Below, in pieces: positions 25,448 to 33,977 of a stretch of 64,000 nt of DNA. Positions within the stretch are counted from its first letter, which is position 1, and every line of letters starts with the position of its first letter. This DNA is from JAAXVQ01 sp964604705 (GTDB lineage: Bacteria; Oederibacteriota; JAAXVQ01): the NCBI GenBank assembly GCA_964604705.1, contig CAZSAP010000008.1, forward strand, positions 88,563 to 152,562. The letters run 5' to 3'. The translations under genes and the position numbers were made by a program. The notes under the pieces were generated by a model. It saw only the letters and a list, made by a program, of their open reading frames with translations. It did no database searches and was not told the DNA's origin.

Positions 25448-26263
25448 TTAAAGCTCAAACAACCAACCCTCGCGAGCAAGAAACGAACGTGCAAACTGTT
25501 TCTTAGCCGGAGCCAGAATTTGCTTTTCCAAAAATGAATCCACGTGCAATTGGTCATGGTGACAAAGATGCAACCGTTTCACTCCAGCAGCCTTAGCCAA
25601 CTCAACACCTTTTTGCCATGTACTGTGCCCCCACCCCTTGCGACCTTTGGCATATTCCTCGGGAGTGTATTGGGCATCGTAGATCAAAAGATCTGCGCCT
25701 TGCGACAAAGCCAATAAATTAGGATCCAAGCCCGTCTCAAAATGTTCGACATCTGTAGCAAAAACCAAACTTTTGCCCTTGCTTGTAAACTTGTAAGTGA
25801 GACCACTTGCCGGATGATTCATGCGACAGGTTGAGACCGTAAGGTCATCTACTTGGAAGGATTGATCTACTTTCACCACCTCAAAACGATGTTGCGTAGG
25901 CATCTTAGAAAATTCGACAGGAAAGTTGATAAAATTCTGTTGGCGAACCAATATTTCCTGCGTGATCACGGGCCCGTAATGAGTGAAACGGTTCCCAGGA
26001 ATGAAATTCGGAACAAAAAAAGGAAACCCCATGAGATGATCCCAATGAAAATGCGTCCAAAAAAAGGTAGCATGTCCCTGCCCCGAACGGAACTCTTGTT
26101 TCATCAATTCGAGACCAAGCACACGCAAACCTGAACCACCGTCTACAATATATTGATTCTGTCCATTACGAATGGATAAACAGGTTGTATTTCCTCCATA
26201 CTTAATCGTTGATTTACCGGGGGTTGGCAACGAACCGCGAGCGCCGAAGTATTGAATCTGCAA
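25448..26263 (-). CDS. MBL-fold hydrolase of the PhnP/RNase Z-like group
   Basis: A 271-residue soluble metallo-beta-lactamase-fold protein. It opens with QIQYFGARGSLPTP and a GGNTTCLSI segment, which together mark the PhnP-like and cyclic-nucleotide phosphodiesterase-like branch. Metal ligands are in WTHFHWDHLMGF, MNHPASGL, FATDVEHF and LCHHDQLH. It most likely cleaves a phosphodiester, for example a cyclic phosphate, but the substrate cannot be read. It follows the nudix gene by 87 bases on the same strand and may be the last gene of that operon. GGGAGGG lies 13 bases before the ATG. Confidence 0.85.
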   Translation of the reverse strand: MQIQYFGARGSLPTPGKSTIKYGGNTTCLSIRNGQNQYIVDGGSGLRVLGLELMKQEFRSGQGHATFFWTHFHWDHLMGFPFFVPNFIPGNRFTHYGPVITQEILVRQQNFINFPVEFSKMPTQHRFEVVKVDQSFQVDDLTVSTCRMNHPASGLTYKFTSKGKSLVFATDVEHFETGLDPNLLALSQGADLLIYDAQYTPEEYAKGRKGWGHSTWQKGVELAKAAGVKRLHLCHHDQLHVDSFLEKQILAPAKKQFARSFLAREGWLFEL

Positions 26264-26350
26264 AGGGAATCCCTCCCAGCCTGTCGAAGTATGAACCCAT
26301 TTAGGCCAAATGTTTTTTCAGTATACCCTCAGGTCATTAAACACGCAATG

Positions 26351-26905
26351 TTAAAACAAAGACCAACGCATTTCTTTGGCCGCCAATTGAAGCGCTAAAA
26401 CTGTTTTCGCATCCACAATGTCTCCGCGCCGAAGCATGCGTGAAAGTTCGGTGCGTGAAAAAATCGAAGGCGTTAAAAATTCATCCTCGTCCAACTTTAA
26501 CGCCCCACGTCGTATAAGCTGCTGTGCCAGATAAAGGTGGATGGATTCCTGGCAAAATCCTGGTGAACTGAAAAAACGTCCTAACGGCTTTAACGTCTTT
26601 GCTGTAAACCCGGTTTCTTCTCGTAACTCCCGCTTGGCTGCCCGCTGGGGCGGTTCTTTAGACGTTCTAAGTCCAGCGGGAATTTCCCACATCCATGCGT
26701 TTACAGCATAACGGTATTGACGCACCAGCACAATTTTGGAATTTTCAAGTACTGGCACAACAGCGACCGCAGGCATGTGCCCAATGACCTCGCGAATGCC
26801 TTCACGCCCATTCGGGAGTCGAACCGTGTCTACATACACATCTAATATGCGACCGCGATAAAGTTCTTTGCGGCTCAGAGGTGTCTCGGTAGGCCGATGC
26901 CTCAC
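26351..26905 (-). CDS. Nudix hydrolase, ADP-ribose pyrophosphatase type
   Basis: A 184-residue nudix enzyme. The box GLRTSKEPPQRAAKRELR with EETGF following fits GX5EX7REUXEEXGU exactly, with Leu and Phe at the two U positions. The downstream SPGFCQESIHLYLA is typical of the NudF (ADP-ribose pyrophosphatase) branch, so hydrolysis of ADP-ribose or a similar nucleotide sugar is expected. The start is a GTG that overlaps the TGA of the NifU-like gene (GTGTGA arrangement), which implies translational coupling. Confidence 0.92.
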   Translation of the reverse strand: MRHRPTETPLSRKELYRGRILDVYVDTVRLPNGREGIREVIGHMPAVAVVPVLENSKIVLVRQYRYAVNAWMWEIPAGLRTSKEPPQRAAKRELREETGFTAKTLKPLGRFFSSPGFCQESIHLYLAQQLIRRGALKLDEDEFLTPSIFSRTELSRMLRRGDIVDAKTVLALQLAAKEMRWSLF

Positions 26906-27120
26906 ACCGACTCCACACGTACAACTTCAGGAATCAACTCCTTAAGCCGCGCCTCGACTCCATGCTTTAAGGTCATCGTGGCCATCGGGCACGATCCGCA
27001 AGCACCACGCAAGCGCACTTTTACAATCCCATTCTCAACGGCGACCAACTCAATGTCTCCACCATCGGCCTGCAATGCCGGACGAATGCCTTCCAATGCT
27101 TTTTCAACTTTCTCTTTCAT
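26902..27120 (-). CDS. NifU-like (NfuA C-terminal type) Fe-S scaffold
   Basis: Only 72 residues, equal to the C-terminal NifU domain on its own. The cluster ligands are the two Cys of GACGSCPMATMTL, preceded by LQADGGDIELV. It should hold and pass on a 4Fe-4S cluster as a dimer. GGAGGCTCGT directly precedes the ATG. It sits between a lipoprotein and a nudix gene at the distal end of the methionine operon. Confidence 0.93.
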   Translation of the reverse strand: MKEKVEKALEGIRPALQADGGDIELVAVENGIVKVRLRGACGSCPMATMTLKHGVEARLKELIPEVVRVESV

Positions 27121-27151
27121 ACGAGCCTCCTGGGTCCCGGTTATGGGACCA

Positions 27152-27538
27152 TTATTTTGTTACCCGCAGACGATACTCTACCGTGAGCGTGGGTTCATCC
27201 TTTTGTCGTATGACCGTAAAAACAATTTTATGTTCCCCGGTGCGTGCTATTTGAATACGCGTACGAAAATCTCTGCCCAATCCAGGTTCCAACACCTGTT
27301 CAGAGGACATGCTTCCCTCAGGTGAAACCACATGTACCTTCACTTTGGCGTGCTGGACAATTTTGTAATCGCGATCTTGAATTCGCAGCCCAACCCGAGT
27401 CTCGCCGACACGCACTTCCTTGGGCTGTGTATAAAGGGTGATCAAATAACCCTCAACCCTCTGAGTCTGAGCGTACGGCGCACATCCACCAAGCCACATC
27501 AGCAATACGATTCCCAGCCAAGCCCGTGACCTTTTCAC
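27152..27538 (-). CDS. Small lipoprotein with an Ig-like domain
   Basis: About 128 residues from GTG 27538, which starts one base after the metW stop. The signal peptide ends in a lipobox (WLGGC), so the mature protein is lipid-anchored in the envelope. The rest (~100 residues) is predicted to be beta-rich, with segments such as VRVGETRVGLRIQDRD and TGEHKIVFTVIR, which resemble the YtkA-like/FixH-like Ig fold. A longer in-frame reading to 27691 would destroy the signal peptide and overlap metW. Function unknown; its place after metW may be incidental. Confidence 0.75.
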   Translation of the reverse strand: MKRSRAWLGIVLLMWLGGCAPYAQTQRVEGYLITLYTQPKEVRVGETRVGLRIQDRDYKIVQHAKVKVHVVSPEGSMSSEQVLEPGLGRDFRTRIQIARTGEHKIVFTVIRQKDEPTLTVEYRLRVTK

Positions 27539-27539
27539 A

Positions 27540-28169
27540 TCAGACCCCACGCGAGATGACAAACAGACCTTCGTCTGCTCTCCAGTTTGCACCCCAACGT
27601 ACAAGGTGTGGACGATCGCCGGAGCCCAACGAAAAATACAGTTCCCGTAAAATCCGAATCTTCCGTTGCTCACAGAACCGCACAAAATCACAAATCGTCA
27701 ATAGATGGATATTGGGTGTGTTGTACCAGTGAAACGGTAGCTTCGAGGTCCGTGGCATACACCCTTGTGTAAGCAATTCCCAACGTACATGCCAATGTCC
27801 AAAATTAGGGAAAGAGACAATCGCTTTTTTTCCAACCCGCAACATTTCCTCAATTACGAAATCCGGACGACGGATCACTTGCAAGGTATGGTTCAAAATC
27901 ACATAATCGTAAGAGGCATCACTGTAATCGCTCAACCCCTGATCCAAGTCGCCTTGAAAAACCGAGAGGCCTTTATGAATGCATTCAATCACAGCATCTT
28001 CGTCGATTTCCACACCCATCCCATGCACACGCCGTTCCCGTGTCAAGCGAGCCAACAAATCTCCTTGGCCACACCCCAAATCCAAAACCCGTGCTCCCTC
28101 ATCAATCAAAGGAGCAATACGATCGTATTCCGAAACTAAAATATTGTCCGGTACAAGTTCATCAGTCAT
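27540..28169 (-). CDS. metW: MetW, methionine biosynthesis methyltransferase-fold protein
   Basis: A 209-residue SAM-fold protein that in many bacteria pairs with MetX to raise homoserine acetylation. The SAM-binding motif LDLGCGQGDLLARL and the following acidic residue in GVEIDEDAV are intact, and SFPNFGHWHVRWELL is a strong MetW marker. It overlaps metX by eight bases, the usual metX-metW order. Confidence 0.94.
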   Translation of the reverse strand: MTDELVPDNILVSEYDRIAPLIDEGARVLDLGCGQGDLLARLTRERRVHGMGVEIDEDAVIECIHKGLSVFQGDLDQGLSDYSDASYDYVILNHTLQVIRRPDFVIEEMLRVGKKAIVSFPNFGHWHVRWELLTQGCMPRTSKLPFHWYNTPNIHLLTICDFVRFCEQRKIRILRELYFSLGSGDRPHLVRWGANWRADEGLFVISRGV

Positions 28170-29349
28170 GCTGTTTCACCGATTCGTATAAGTTATCTAA
28201 AAAACTATCCATCATGCGGTTCAAGGTTTTCGATTCTAAGAGAAACGCATCATGTCCATACGAAGATTTAATCTCCACAAAGGAGACATCCTTGTTGTTT
28301 TGGCGCATGGCTTTGACCAACTCCCGCGATTGGCTTGAAGGAAAAAGCCAATCCGAGGTAAACGAAACCACCAAGGTTTTAGCTTGAATCCGTTTGCATG
28401 CCTTTTCCAAAGAACCTTCGCCCCAATCGGCGGCGGCATTGTAATAATCCATGGCCTTAGTGATATACAAATACGTATTGGCGTCAAAACGCTTAACAAA
28501 CCGCGATCCCTGAGCATGCAAATAACTCTCAACTTCAAATTCTCGCGTAAATAAATAACTGTATTCGGCCTGGTTTTGCAAGCGCCGACCAAATTTTTGA
28601 TTCATAGACTCTTCCGAAAGGAAGGTAATGTGCCCAATCATGCGCGCAATGGCCAAACCGGTTTCGGGAGGAGTATCCGAGCCATAGTAATCTCCGTTTT
28701 GCCAATGCGGATCGGAAATAATGGCATGCCGACCGACTTCATTAAACGCAATGGATTGCGGAGAAAGCCTGGAGGTCGAAGCAATGATCATGGCCGAACG
28801 CGTACTTTCAGGGTACCGCAAGATCCACTCTAAAACTTGCATGCCTCCCATCGATCCGCCGGCCATGGATAATAACTGAGTAATGCCCATTTTATCCAAT
28901 ACCAATTTCTGGACCTTAACCATGTCGGCAATGGTAACCATGGGAAACGTCAATCCATACGGCTTACCCGTGGTTGGGTTGATCGAGGCTGGACCCGTCG
29001 TCCCTTTGCACCCACCTAAAACATTCATGCAAATCACGAAATATCGATTGGTATCAAAGGCCTTCCCCGGCCCCACCATAATATCCCACCAACCTGGCTT
29101 TGCATCGTCAGGGTGATGGCGGCCTGCAACATGGGCATCTCCGGTCCAAGCATGAAGAATCAATATCGCATTATCACGTTTGGTTGAAAGCTCTCCATAC
29201 GTCTCATACGCAACCGTAATCGGACCGATGCTACGCCCGCATTCCAGTTGGAGCATCTCGGGTGGATGTGCCACCGTCATGGTTTTGGTTTCCACAATGC
29301 CCACGGAACCGGTTTGAGCTTCGGCATGTGCTTTTGATTCAGCCGTCAT
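28162..29349 (-). CDS. metX: Homoserine O-acyltransferase MetX
   Basis: A 395-residue alpha/beta-hydrolase that transfers an acetyl (or succinyl) group to homoserine, the entry step to methionine. The nucleophile elbow GGSMGGMQ, the acid Asp in FTSDWLFP and the His in YGHDAFLLES form the catalytic triad. ILHAWTGDAHVAG marks the oxyanion region. The ATG at 29349 has GGGAG nine bases upstream; an earlier GTG is less suitable. A SAM-I riboswitch with its terminator lies directly upstream, so expression falls when SAM is plentiful. Confidence 0.95.
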   Translation of the reverse strand: MTAESKAHAEAQTGSVGIVETKTMTVAHPPEMLQLECGRSIGPITVAYETYGELSTKRDNAILILHAWTGDAHVAGRHHPDDAKPGWWDIMVGPGKAFDTNRYFVICMNVLGGCKGTTGPASINPTTGKPYGLTFPMVTIADMVKVQKLVLDKMGITQLLSMAGGSMGGMQVLEWILRYPESTRSAMIIASTSRLSPQSIAFNEVGRHAIISDPHWQNGDYYGSDTPPETGLAIARMIGHITFLSEESMNQKFGRRLQNQAEYSYLFTREFEVESYLHAQGSRFVKRFDANTYLYITKAMDYYNAAADWGEGSLEKACKRIQAKTLVVSFTSDWLFPSSQSRELVKAMRQNNKDVSFVEIKSSYGHDAFLLESKTLNRMMDSFLDNLYESVKQHD

Positions 29350-29383
29350 CCCCACTCACTCCCTTTGCTTAAAACACCCTGTA

Positions 29384-29418
29384 ATAAAAAAGCCTCTCCG
29401 CCTTGAGCAGAGAGGCTT
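29384..29418 (-). terminator. Riboswitch-controlled terminator upstream of metX
   Basis: Minus-strand stem AAGCCTCTC / GAGAGGCTT followed by a T6 run, directly after the SAM-I aptamer. Typical transcription attenuation. Confidence 0.85.
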
Positions 29419-29440
29419 GTAACAACCAACATCAAGCACT

Positions 29441-29550
29441 CCTTATCGCTCAGCCATGGCTGCAGAAGTTGGCACCAGTGATTTTTACACAAGGTAAAAA
29501 CCGGTTGCCGTGGCGTCCTCGGGTCCGTCCCTCGGCCACTCTGGATAAGG
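29441..29550 (-). ncRNA. SAM-I (S-box) riboswitch
   Basis: Minus-strand aptamer. P1 arms CTTATC (29549-29544) and GATAAG (29447-29442) enclose conserved blocks GAGGGACGGACCCGAGGACGC, CGGCAACC and GGTGCCAA in the right order. This is the classic SAM-I pattern, and its gene is metX. Confidence 0.93.
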
Positions 29551-29590
29551 AAAGACCGCCGAATATCAACTGGCGGCCTTCATGGTTTGT

Positions 29591-29619
29591 AGCATAGCAA
29601 ATGCACTTGGGGTTGGCAA
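29591..29619 (-). promoter_or_regulatory. Promoter of the metX operon
   Basis: Minus-strand TTGCCA (29614-29619), 17 bp spacer, TATGCT (29591-29596) with an extended TGC before it. It starts the riboswitch leader. Confidence 0.75.
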
Positions 29620-29650
29620 GTTTTTTTACTCCACCGGTTTTTCAGTGAAT

Positions 29651-30253
29651 TTAATTGGCCGAGACACGTACATTCATCCGCGTTTCAAAATGCTTCCGTC
29701 GATGCCAACGGGGTTTGAAACCCGTCAAAGGCCACCACGAGGTGTCAAGCAACGTCGTGTCTCCGAGGGTGCTTTGATGGGATGCAAAATAGCGGATCTT
29801 ATCGTGAACCGAAGTCTCGTCATGCACCCAGGCTGCCACCTCATCCGAATGGACCAACACCCGATGCGCCATTTCCAGACAAGCCCAAGCCCGCAACTTT
29901 TGGCCTATACGTCGGTACCAAGGACCTGCATACCGCTGGGGTTGAAACACCGAAACAATCACTCTGTGTTTTCGGAACCAGCGCGCAAGCAAGACGGCCA
30001 ACCCAACCTTGGCATACAAATTAAAATCCACCAGAATGACCGCAGTCGGTGCGGTCATTAATTTCATAAAATACATTCCATTGGCCAACCAAGGGTGGCG
30101 TTGTGTCCAAGCGGGGAGGCAATCATCATAGATCACCTGAACCGGTACATTTCTATCATCCAAGAAAAAAAGCATATCCATGTACAAACGTTCGTCCTCG
30201 GAGACTGGATTTCCTGATTTGGATAAAAGTGCGACATAATGATTATCTCTCAT
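29651..30253 (-). CDS. Glycosyltransferase-like protein, N-terminal domain only
   Basis: About 200 residues from ATG 30253 (AAGGA seven bases upstream). The chain looks like the first Rossmann half of a GT4-type GT-B enzyme: DERLYMDMLFFLDDRNV, LVDFNLYAKVGLAVLLARWFRKH, then RVLVHSDEVAAWV, the usual end of the acceptor-side half. The donor-binding half is absent, so it is either a fragment or a stand-alone acceptor domain. No start of a second half is visible around it. The final ~40 residues are basic and end in RVSAN. Activity is doubtful. Confidence 0.6.
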   Translation of the reverse strand: MRDNHYVALLSKSGNPVSEDERLYMDMLFFLDDRNVPVQVIYDDCLPAWTQRHPWLANGMYFMKLMTAPTAVILVDFNLYAKVGLAVLLARWFRKHRVIVSVFQPQRYAGPWYRRIGQKLRAWACLEMAHRVLVHSDEVAAWVHDETSVHDKIRYFASHQSTLGDTTLLDTSWWPLTGFKPRWHRRKHFETRMNVRVSAN

Positions 30254-30448
30254 GAACGAATCCTTCCTGCATGACGCCATGGCCTTTTTCCGGTTGTATT
30301 GGTGTGAACGGGAAACGGGTGGGGTTCTTGAATAGTGGGTAACTGGTTGTTTGCATGATCCCTACCTGGTTAATCCCCCCACCTATACTATCGGCGAGAA
30401 TGTCTAAATACTTTACCTCTGCCTGTTCGGTTTCCCCTGGGTAGGGAC

Positions 30449-30477
30449 TTGCACAGCCACGGCAACTGGAGTATGAT
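30449..30477 (+). promoter_or_regulatory. Promoter of the rhomboid gene
   Basis: TTGCAC (30449-30454), 17 bp spacer, TATGAT (30472-30477), about 50 bases upstream of the rhomboid ATG. Confidence 0.65.
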
Positions 30478-30527
30478 GTCGCGCAACAGTACCATCAACC
30501 TTTAACGTTCCATCAGGAGTTTGTGTT

Positions 30528-31388
30528 ATGCCGACATATTATTATTCCAATTATTCTTCCTCCCAAAACAGCGGAACCTTTGGTCGTACCTGGACCCCTG
30601 CGGTTAAAGCGCTCATTTTGACCAATGTCGTGGTATTTATTTTGCAAGCGTTCTTCCCGCGTAACGAATGGTTCGCAATGCTCAGTCTACAATTGCCGGA
30701 AATGATCTCCCAAAACCGTTACTGGCAACCCTTTTCTTATTTATTTTTGCACGGAGGATTCTGGCATCTTTTTTTCAACATGTTCACGCTTTGGATGTTT
30801 GGCTGTGAAGTGGAAGCCGTCCTAGGAACACCACGTTTTCTCGCGTATTATCTGCTTACCGGCATTGGTGCCGGATGGTGTGTGGCCGGGGTGGGACACC
30901 TTTTTCACGAAACCAGCTTGACCGTCGGAGCCTCGGGTGCCATTTTCGGGATCCTTATTGCTTATGGAATTCTTTTTGCAGAACGTGTGCTCACCCTCTT
31001 GGTTTTTTTCATTATTCCGGTTCAAATGAAAGCCAAAACCATGGTATGGGTATTTGCAGCCATTGAATTCGTGGCCGGTGTCAGCAATGCCTTCAGTCAA
31101 GTTTCACATCTTGCCCACTTGAGTGGTTTGTTCATAGGCTTTCTTTTCTTCTGGTTCACTCGACCTGCCTTTCGCGCCAGTCTCAACCCCTGGAAAGAAT
31201 TCAAATGGTGGCACTTGCGCAAGCGGGTACGCACCATTACGCCCCGCGAAAACCCCGAATTATACGTGGAGGAAATCTTAGAAAAAATCTCCAAACAGGG
31301 AATCGGGGCCTTGTCCGCTCGCGAACGTGAAATCATGGCGCAAGCAGCCAAGCGCAGACAACGTAATGACTGGCCCGGAAACAACTGA
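30528..31388 (+). CDS. Rhomboid-family intramembrane serine protease
   Basis: A 286-residue polytopic membrane protein. The catalytic dyad is intact: Ser in GASGAIFG and His in HLAHLSGLFIG. The conserved HGGFWHLFFNM of TM2 is also present. The N-terminal ~25 residues are Ser/Tyr-rich and the C-terminal ~80 are a soluble basic tail with AREREIMAQAAKR, as in several bacterial rhomboids with a short cytosolic domain. It should cut transmembrane segments of client proteins within the bilayer. Clients are not encoded next door; surface proteins in this window are conceivable targets, though this is speculation. Confidence 0.93.
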   Translation: MPTYYYSNYSSSQNSGTFGRTWTPAVKALILTNVVVFILQAFFPRNEWFAMLSLQLPEMISQNRYWQPFSYLFLHGGFWHLFFNMFTLWMFGCEVEAVLGTPRFLAYYLLTGIGAGWCVAGVGHLFHETSLTVGASGAIFGILIAYGILFAERVLTLLVFFIIPVQMKAKTMVWVFAAIEFVAGVSNAFSQVSHLAHLSGLFIGFLFFWFTRPAFRASLNPWKEFKWWHLRKRVRTITPRENPELYVEEILEKISKQGIGALSAREREIMAQAAKRRQRNDWPGNN

Positions 31389-31413
31389 CCCCAACCCTAT
31401 CCCATAATAAAAC

Positions 31414-31448
31414 AAAAGCCCACATCCTAGTAGACGTGGGCTTTTTTT
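31414..31448. terminator. Terminator between convergent rhomboid and lipoprotein genes
   Basis: Stem AAAAGCCCAC / GTGGGCTTTT with a 12-base loop and a T7 run on the plus side. The minus side has TTTTG, so it may work both ways. Confidence 0.85.
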
Positions 31449-31468
31449 ATTATTAAGAGAACCTGTTT

Positions 31469-32434
31469 TTATGCCGCCGAACGACGTTTGCGCTTAGTGG
31501 AACCATGCTCCGCATCCAGACGGACAGTTTTCACCGTAGCCCGTCCAATGCGTAAGGCCGCTTTCTTAGGCGCCTTGCGTATCGCCATTTGCGTCTTCAC
31601 GGTTTTTTGGACCTTAACCGTCGTGGTTACAGTTTTGCGTCGAGTCTTTGTTTTCACCACACTTTCCGGTAGTTCGGTCTCTTTATTCACAGCTGCAACC
31701 GGTTCTGCATTTGTCATCGTTTCGAGATCCGAAGAGGATTGAGGCGCCACTTTGTGCATGGGTATCTCCGAAGACCTAGCCGGTGTTACCGACTCTGTGG
31801 CCGACCTTTCCTCTGAACTTCTCGCCAGACGGTCCGAGGATCGCGGTTGACGCTCACGTGTTTGCTTGAACCAAAAAACAATCCCGGTAATCAATAAAAA
31901 CAAACCTGCCCCAACGAAGAAACGCGTTACAGAAATCCCGCTACGCGATCCTCCAGATGGCTCTCCTGCCTGACCAACCAAACCCGATCCATCATTTCCT
32001 GCTTGCATAGCTGGAATAGGCGTTGGGGTCCAAAAAGACCCTGGGGTAGGCTGACTTCCAATGGCTTGCGGCGGTGTCGAATTTTCAGATACAATCACAG
32101 CCGTAGGTTCGATTCGAAACAAATCCTTGTCACCGGAAACATGAACGACGGATTGATTGGATCCTCCCACTGTCTGTGAAGTTGCATTTGCATGTTTGTG
32201 GCGTCCATTTTGCCCATGTTGATTCTTCCCAGGAGCGGGCGTTACGGTTGGGGTAGGCGTATACGTCTGGGTTTCCACGGGCGTTGTCACAGGTGGTGGC
32301 GTAGGGGTCAGCGTCGGTAGCGGTGTTACCTGCATCCACGTATCGGATTTAACAATTTGTTTGGTCGGTGCACAGGCCAACATACAACATACGGCGATCC
32401 CTAATCCGCCCCAAGCGATTCGTGAAATATGCAT
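31469..32434 (-). CDS. Lipoprotein with Thr/Pro linker, internal TM helix and Lys/Arg-rich tail
   Basis: A 321-residue protein. The signal peptide ends in a lipobox (MLACAP, Cys ~21), followed by a Thr/Pro linker (TLTPTPPP, QTYTPTPTV). After a Gly/Ser-rich stretch there is one clear transmembrane segment (FFVGAGLFLLITGIVFWF, ~172-190). The last ~130 residues are strongly basic (KTRRKTVTTTVKVQKTV, GSTKRKRRSAA), like histone H1-type tails. A lipid anchor and a single TM in one chain put the basic tail on the inner side of a membrane, an unusual topology. It directly follows the sigma-54 regulator gene (15-base gap). Function unknown. Confidence 0.7.
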   Translation of the reverse strand: MHISRIAWGGLGIAVCCMLACAPTKQIVKSDTWMQVTPLPTLTPTPPPVTTPVETQTYTPTPTVTPAPGKNQHGQNGRHKHANATSQTVGGSNQSVVHVSGDKDLFRIEPTAVIVSENSTPPQAIGSQPTPGSFWTPTPIPAMQAGNDGSGLVGQAGEPSGGSRSGISVTRFFVGAGLFLLITGIVFWFKQTRERQPRSSDRLARSSEERSATESVTPARSSEIPMHKVAPQSSSDLETMTNAEPVAAVNKETELPESVVKTKTRRKTVTTTVKVQKTVKTQMAIRKAPKKAALRIGRATVKTVRLDAEHGSTKRKRRSAA

Positions 32435-32449
32435 GATCCCCCCTAACCT

Positions 32450-33853
32450 CTACCCGATTTGATATTCCTTCATCTTATTGTACAGAGTCTTATAATCAAT
32501 TTCCAAACGTTTGGCTGTTAATACTCGGTTCCACCGCATCGCCTCCAGGGTCTGGACAATCACTTGACGTTCCACTCGAGCCGTTTCCTGCTTGACCAAT
32601 TCTTTAAGTGAAAGGCCAGCGGCTGTGTCGAGTGAAAACACCTGAACTCCCAAGGTTTCCATGGGTGCCGCCTGTGAAAGCAAGGCATCCGAGAGATGAT
32701 GCTTTTCAATTGAAGCATCGGCTAAGACCACGCCCCGCTTCATAATATTTTCCAACTCACGCACATTGCCAGGCCAACTGTAGCTTGTGAACAGCGACAT
32801 AACTTCCGGAGAAACACTTTGCACTTTCTTATTGAACTTGCGGTTAAATAGGTCTAAAAAGTGTTTGACCAACAAGACGATGTCCCCACGCCGCTCGCGC
32901 AAGGGTGGCAGACGTAACATGAATTCGTTAATTCGAAAAAACAAATCTTCGCGAAACTGACCATCTTTGATATGTTTTTCCAAATCCACATTCGTGGCAC
33001 TGATCAGGTTGGCTTGGAAAGCTATTTCCGATTTCCCACCCAAACGTCGAAAGGTTCGTTCTTGTATGGCTCGCAACAATTTCATCTGGACTGCCATGGG
33101 CAAATTCCCGATTTCATCTAAAAACAAAGTGCCTTTTCCAGCTTGTTCGAACCTACCAATTTTCTGGGCATACGCACCTGTAAAGGCGCCACGTTCGTAT
33201 CCAAACAATTCACTTTCCACCAAGGTTTCCGGCAAAGCCGCACAATCCACGGCAACAAACGGTTCAGCGGCTCTTTGACTGAGCGCATGCAAGGCCCGTG
33301 CCGTGAGTTCCTTCCCGGTTCCGGATTCTCCGCGAATCAATACGGTTAAATTATGCTGAGCGATTTGAGCAATGGTGCGTTGCAGTTCTTGCATAGCCGA
33401 GGACTCACCCAGCATTTGATCGGGGCTTTGTTGGATCTCGATTTGAGTTTTAAGGGTTTCGATTTCCTGCTGCAGTTCGAGGGATTTCAAAGCATTGCTG
33501 ACGGTGATTAAAAGTTCATCCATGTTAATGGGTTTGGCGAGGAAATCGTACGCACCCAATTTCATGCATTTCACCGCTGTATCGACATCCCCAAACGCCG
33601 AGAGGATAATAGCCTGCGCTTCAGGCTGTTGATTGCGAATTTCCTGCAACACCGCCAACCCATCCATGGGTTGCATGCGAATGTCCAAAAGATAAAGATC
33701 AAACCGTTGCTCGCGGCTTAAGGTCACAGCTTTAGGGCCATCGTTGGTTACCGACGGGTGGTAGCCGGCCGAGGTCAATGCCTGTGAAATGTACAGGCAA
33801 TGTTCGGGTTCGTCATCCACGATTAAAATCCGTTTGGGTCGAGCCACGCCCAT
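32450..33853 (-). CDS. NtrC-type sigma-54 response regulator
   Basis: A 467-residue activator of sigma-54 RNA polymerase. An N-terminal receiver (LIVDDEPEH, phospho-Asp in YLLDIRMQP, Lys in FLAKPINM) is followed by an AAA+ domain with Walker A GESGTGKE, the sigma-54 contact loop GAFTGA and Walker B-like LFLDEIGN. A Fis-type helix-turn-helix ends the chain (LTAKRLEIDYKTLYNKMKE). All required parts look active. AAGGGGG lies four bases before the ATG at 33853. No cognate histidine kinase is adjacent. A sigma-54-type promoter upstream of hsp20 at 25276 is a possible target. Confidence 0.94.
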   Translation of the reverse strand: MGVARPKRILIVDDEPEHCLYISQALTSAGYHPSVTNDGPKAVTLSREQRFDLYLLDIRMQPMDGLAVLQEIRNQQPEAQAIILSAFGDVDTAVKCMKLGAYDFLAKPINMDELLITVSNALKSLELQQEIETLKTQIEIQQSPDQMLGESSAMQELQRTIAQIAQHNLTVLIRGESGTGKELTARALHALSQRAAEPFVAVDCAALPETLVESELFGYERGAFTGAYAQKIGRFEQAGKGTLFLDEIGNLPMAVQMKLLRAIQERTFRRLGGKSEIAFQANLISATNVDLEKHIKDGQFREDLFFRINEFMLRLPPLRERRGDIVLLVKHFLDLFNRKFNKKVQSVSPEVMSLFTSYSWPGNVRELENIMKRGVVLADASIEKHHLSDALLSQAAPMETLGVQVFSLDTAAGLSLKELVKQETARVERQVIVQTLEAMRWNRVLTAKRLEIDYKTLYNKMKEYQIG

Positions 33854-33932
33854 AGAGCCCCCTTGAAGCGGATGAATGCTCAATCCCGTATTGTATGCAT
33901 GAGCGTTTCGGATGGCAAGAGGTTTTATCAGT

Positions 33933-33969
33933 GAAAAAAAGCCCACGGTGCAAACGCAACCGTGGGCTT
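33933..33969 (-). terminator. Terminator after tRNA-Cys
   Basis: Minus-strand stem AAGCCCACGGT / ACCGTGGGCTT, 9-base loop, T7 run. It ends the tRNA operon. Confidence 0.9.
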
Positions 33970-33977
33970 CCAAACCT

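Noticed and set aside
25382..25537. Plus-strand 51-codon ORF preceded by a good GGGAGG site
   Set aside because: It runs antisense into the end of the MBL gene, has no promoter with acceptable spacing (the best is 20 bp) and no homology. It remains possible as a small peptide but is not supported.
29554..29578. Hairpin GGCCGCC / GGCGGTC upstream of the riboswitch as a terminator of the GT4-like gene
   Set aside because: It lies downstream of the metX promoter and is followed only by TTTCC, so it is more likely part of the riboswitch leader.
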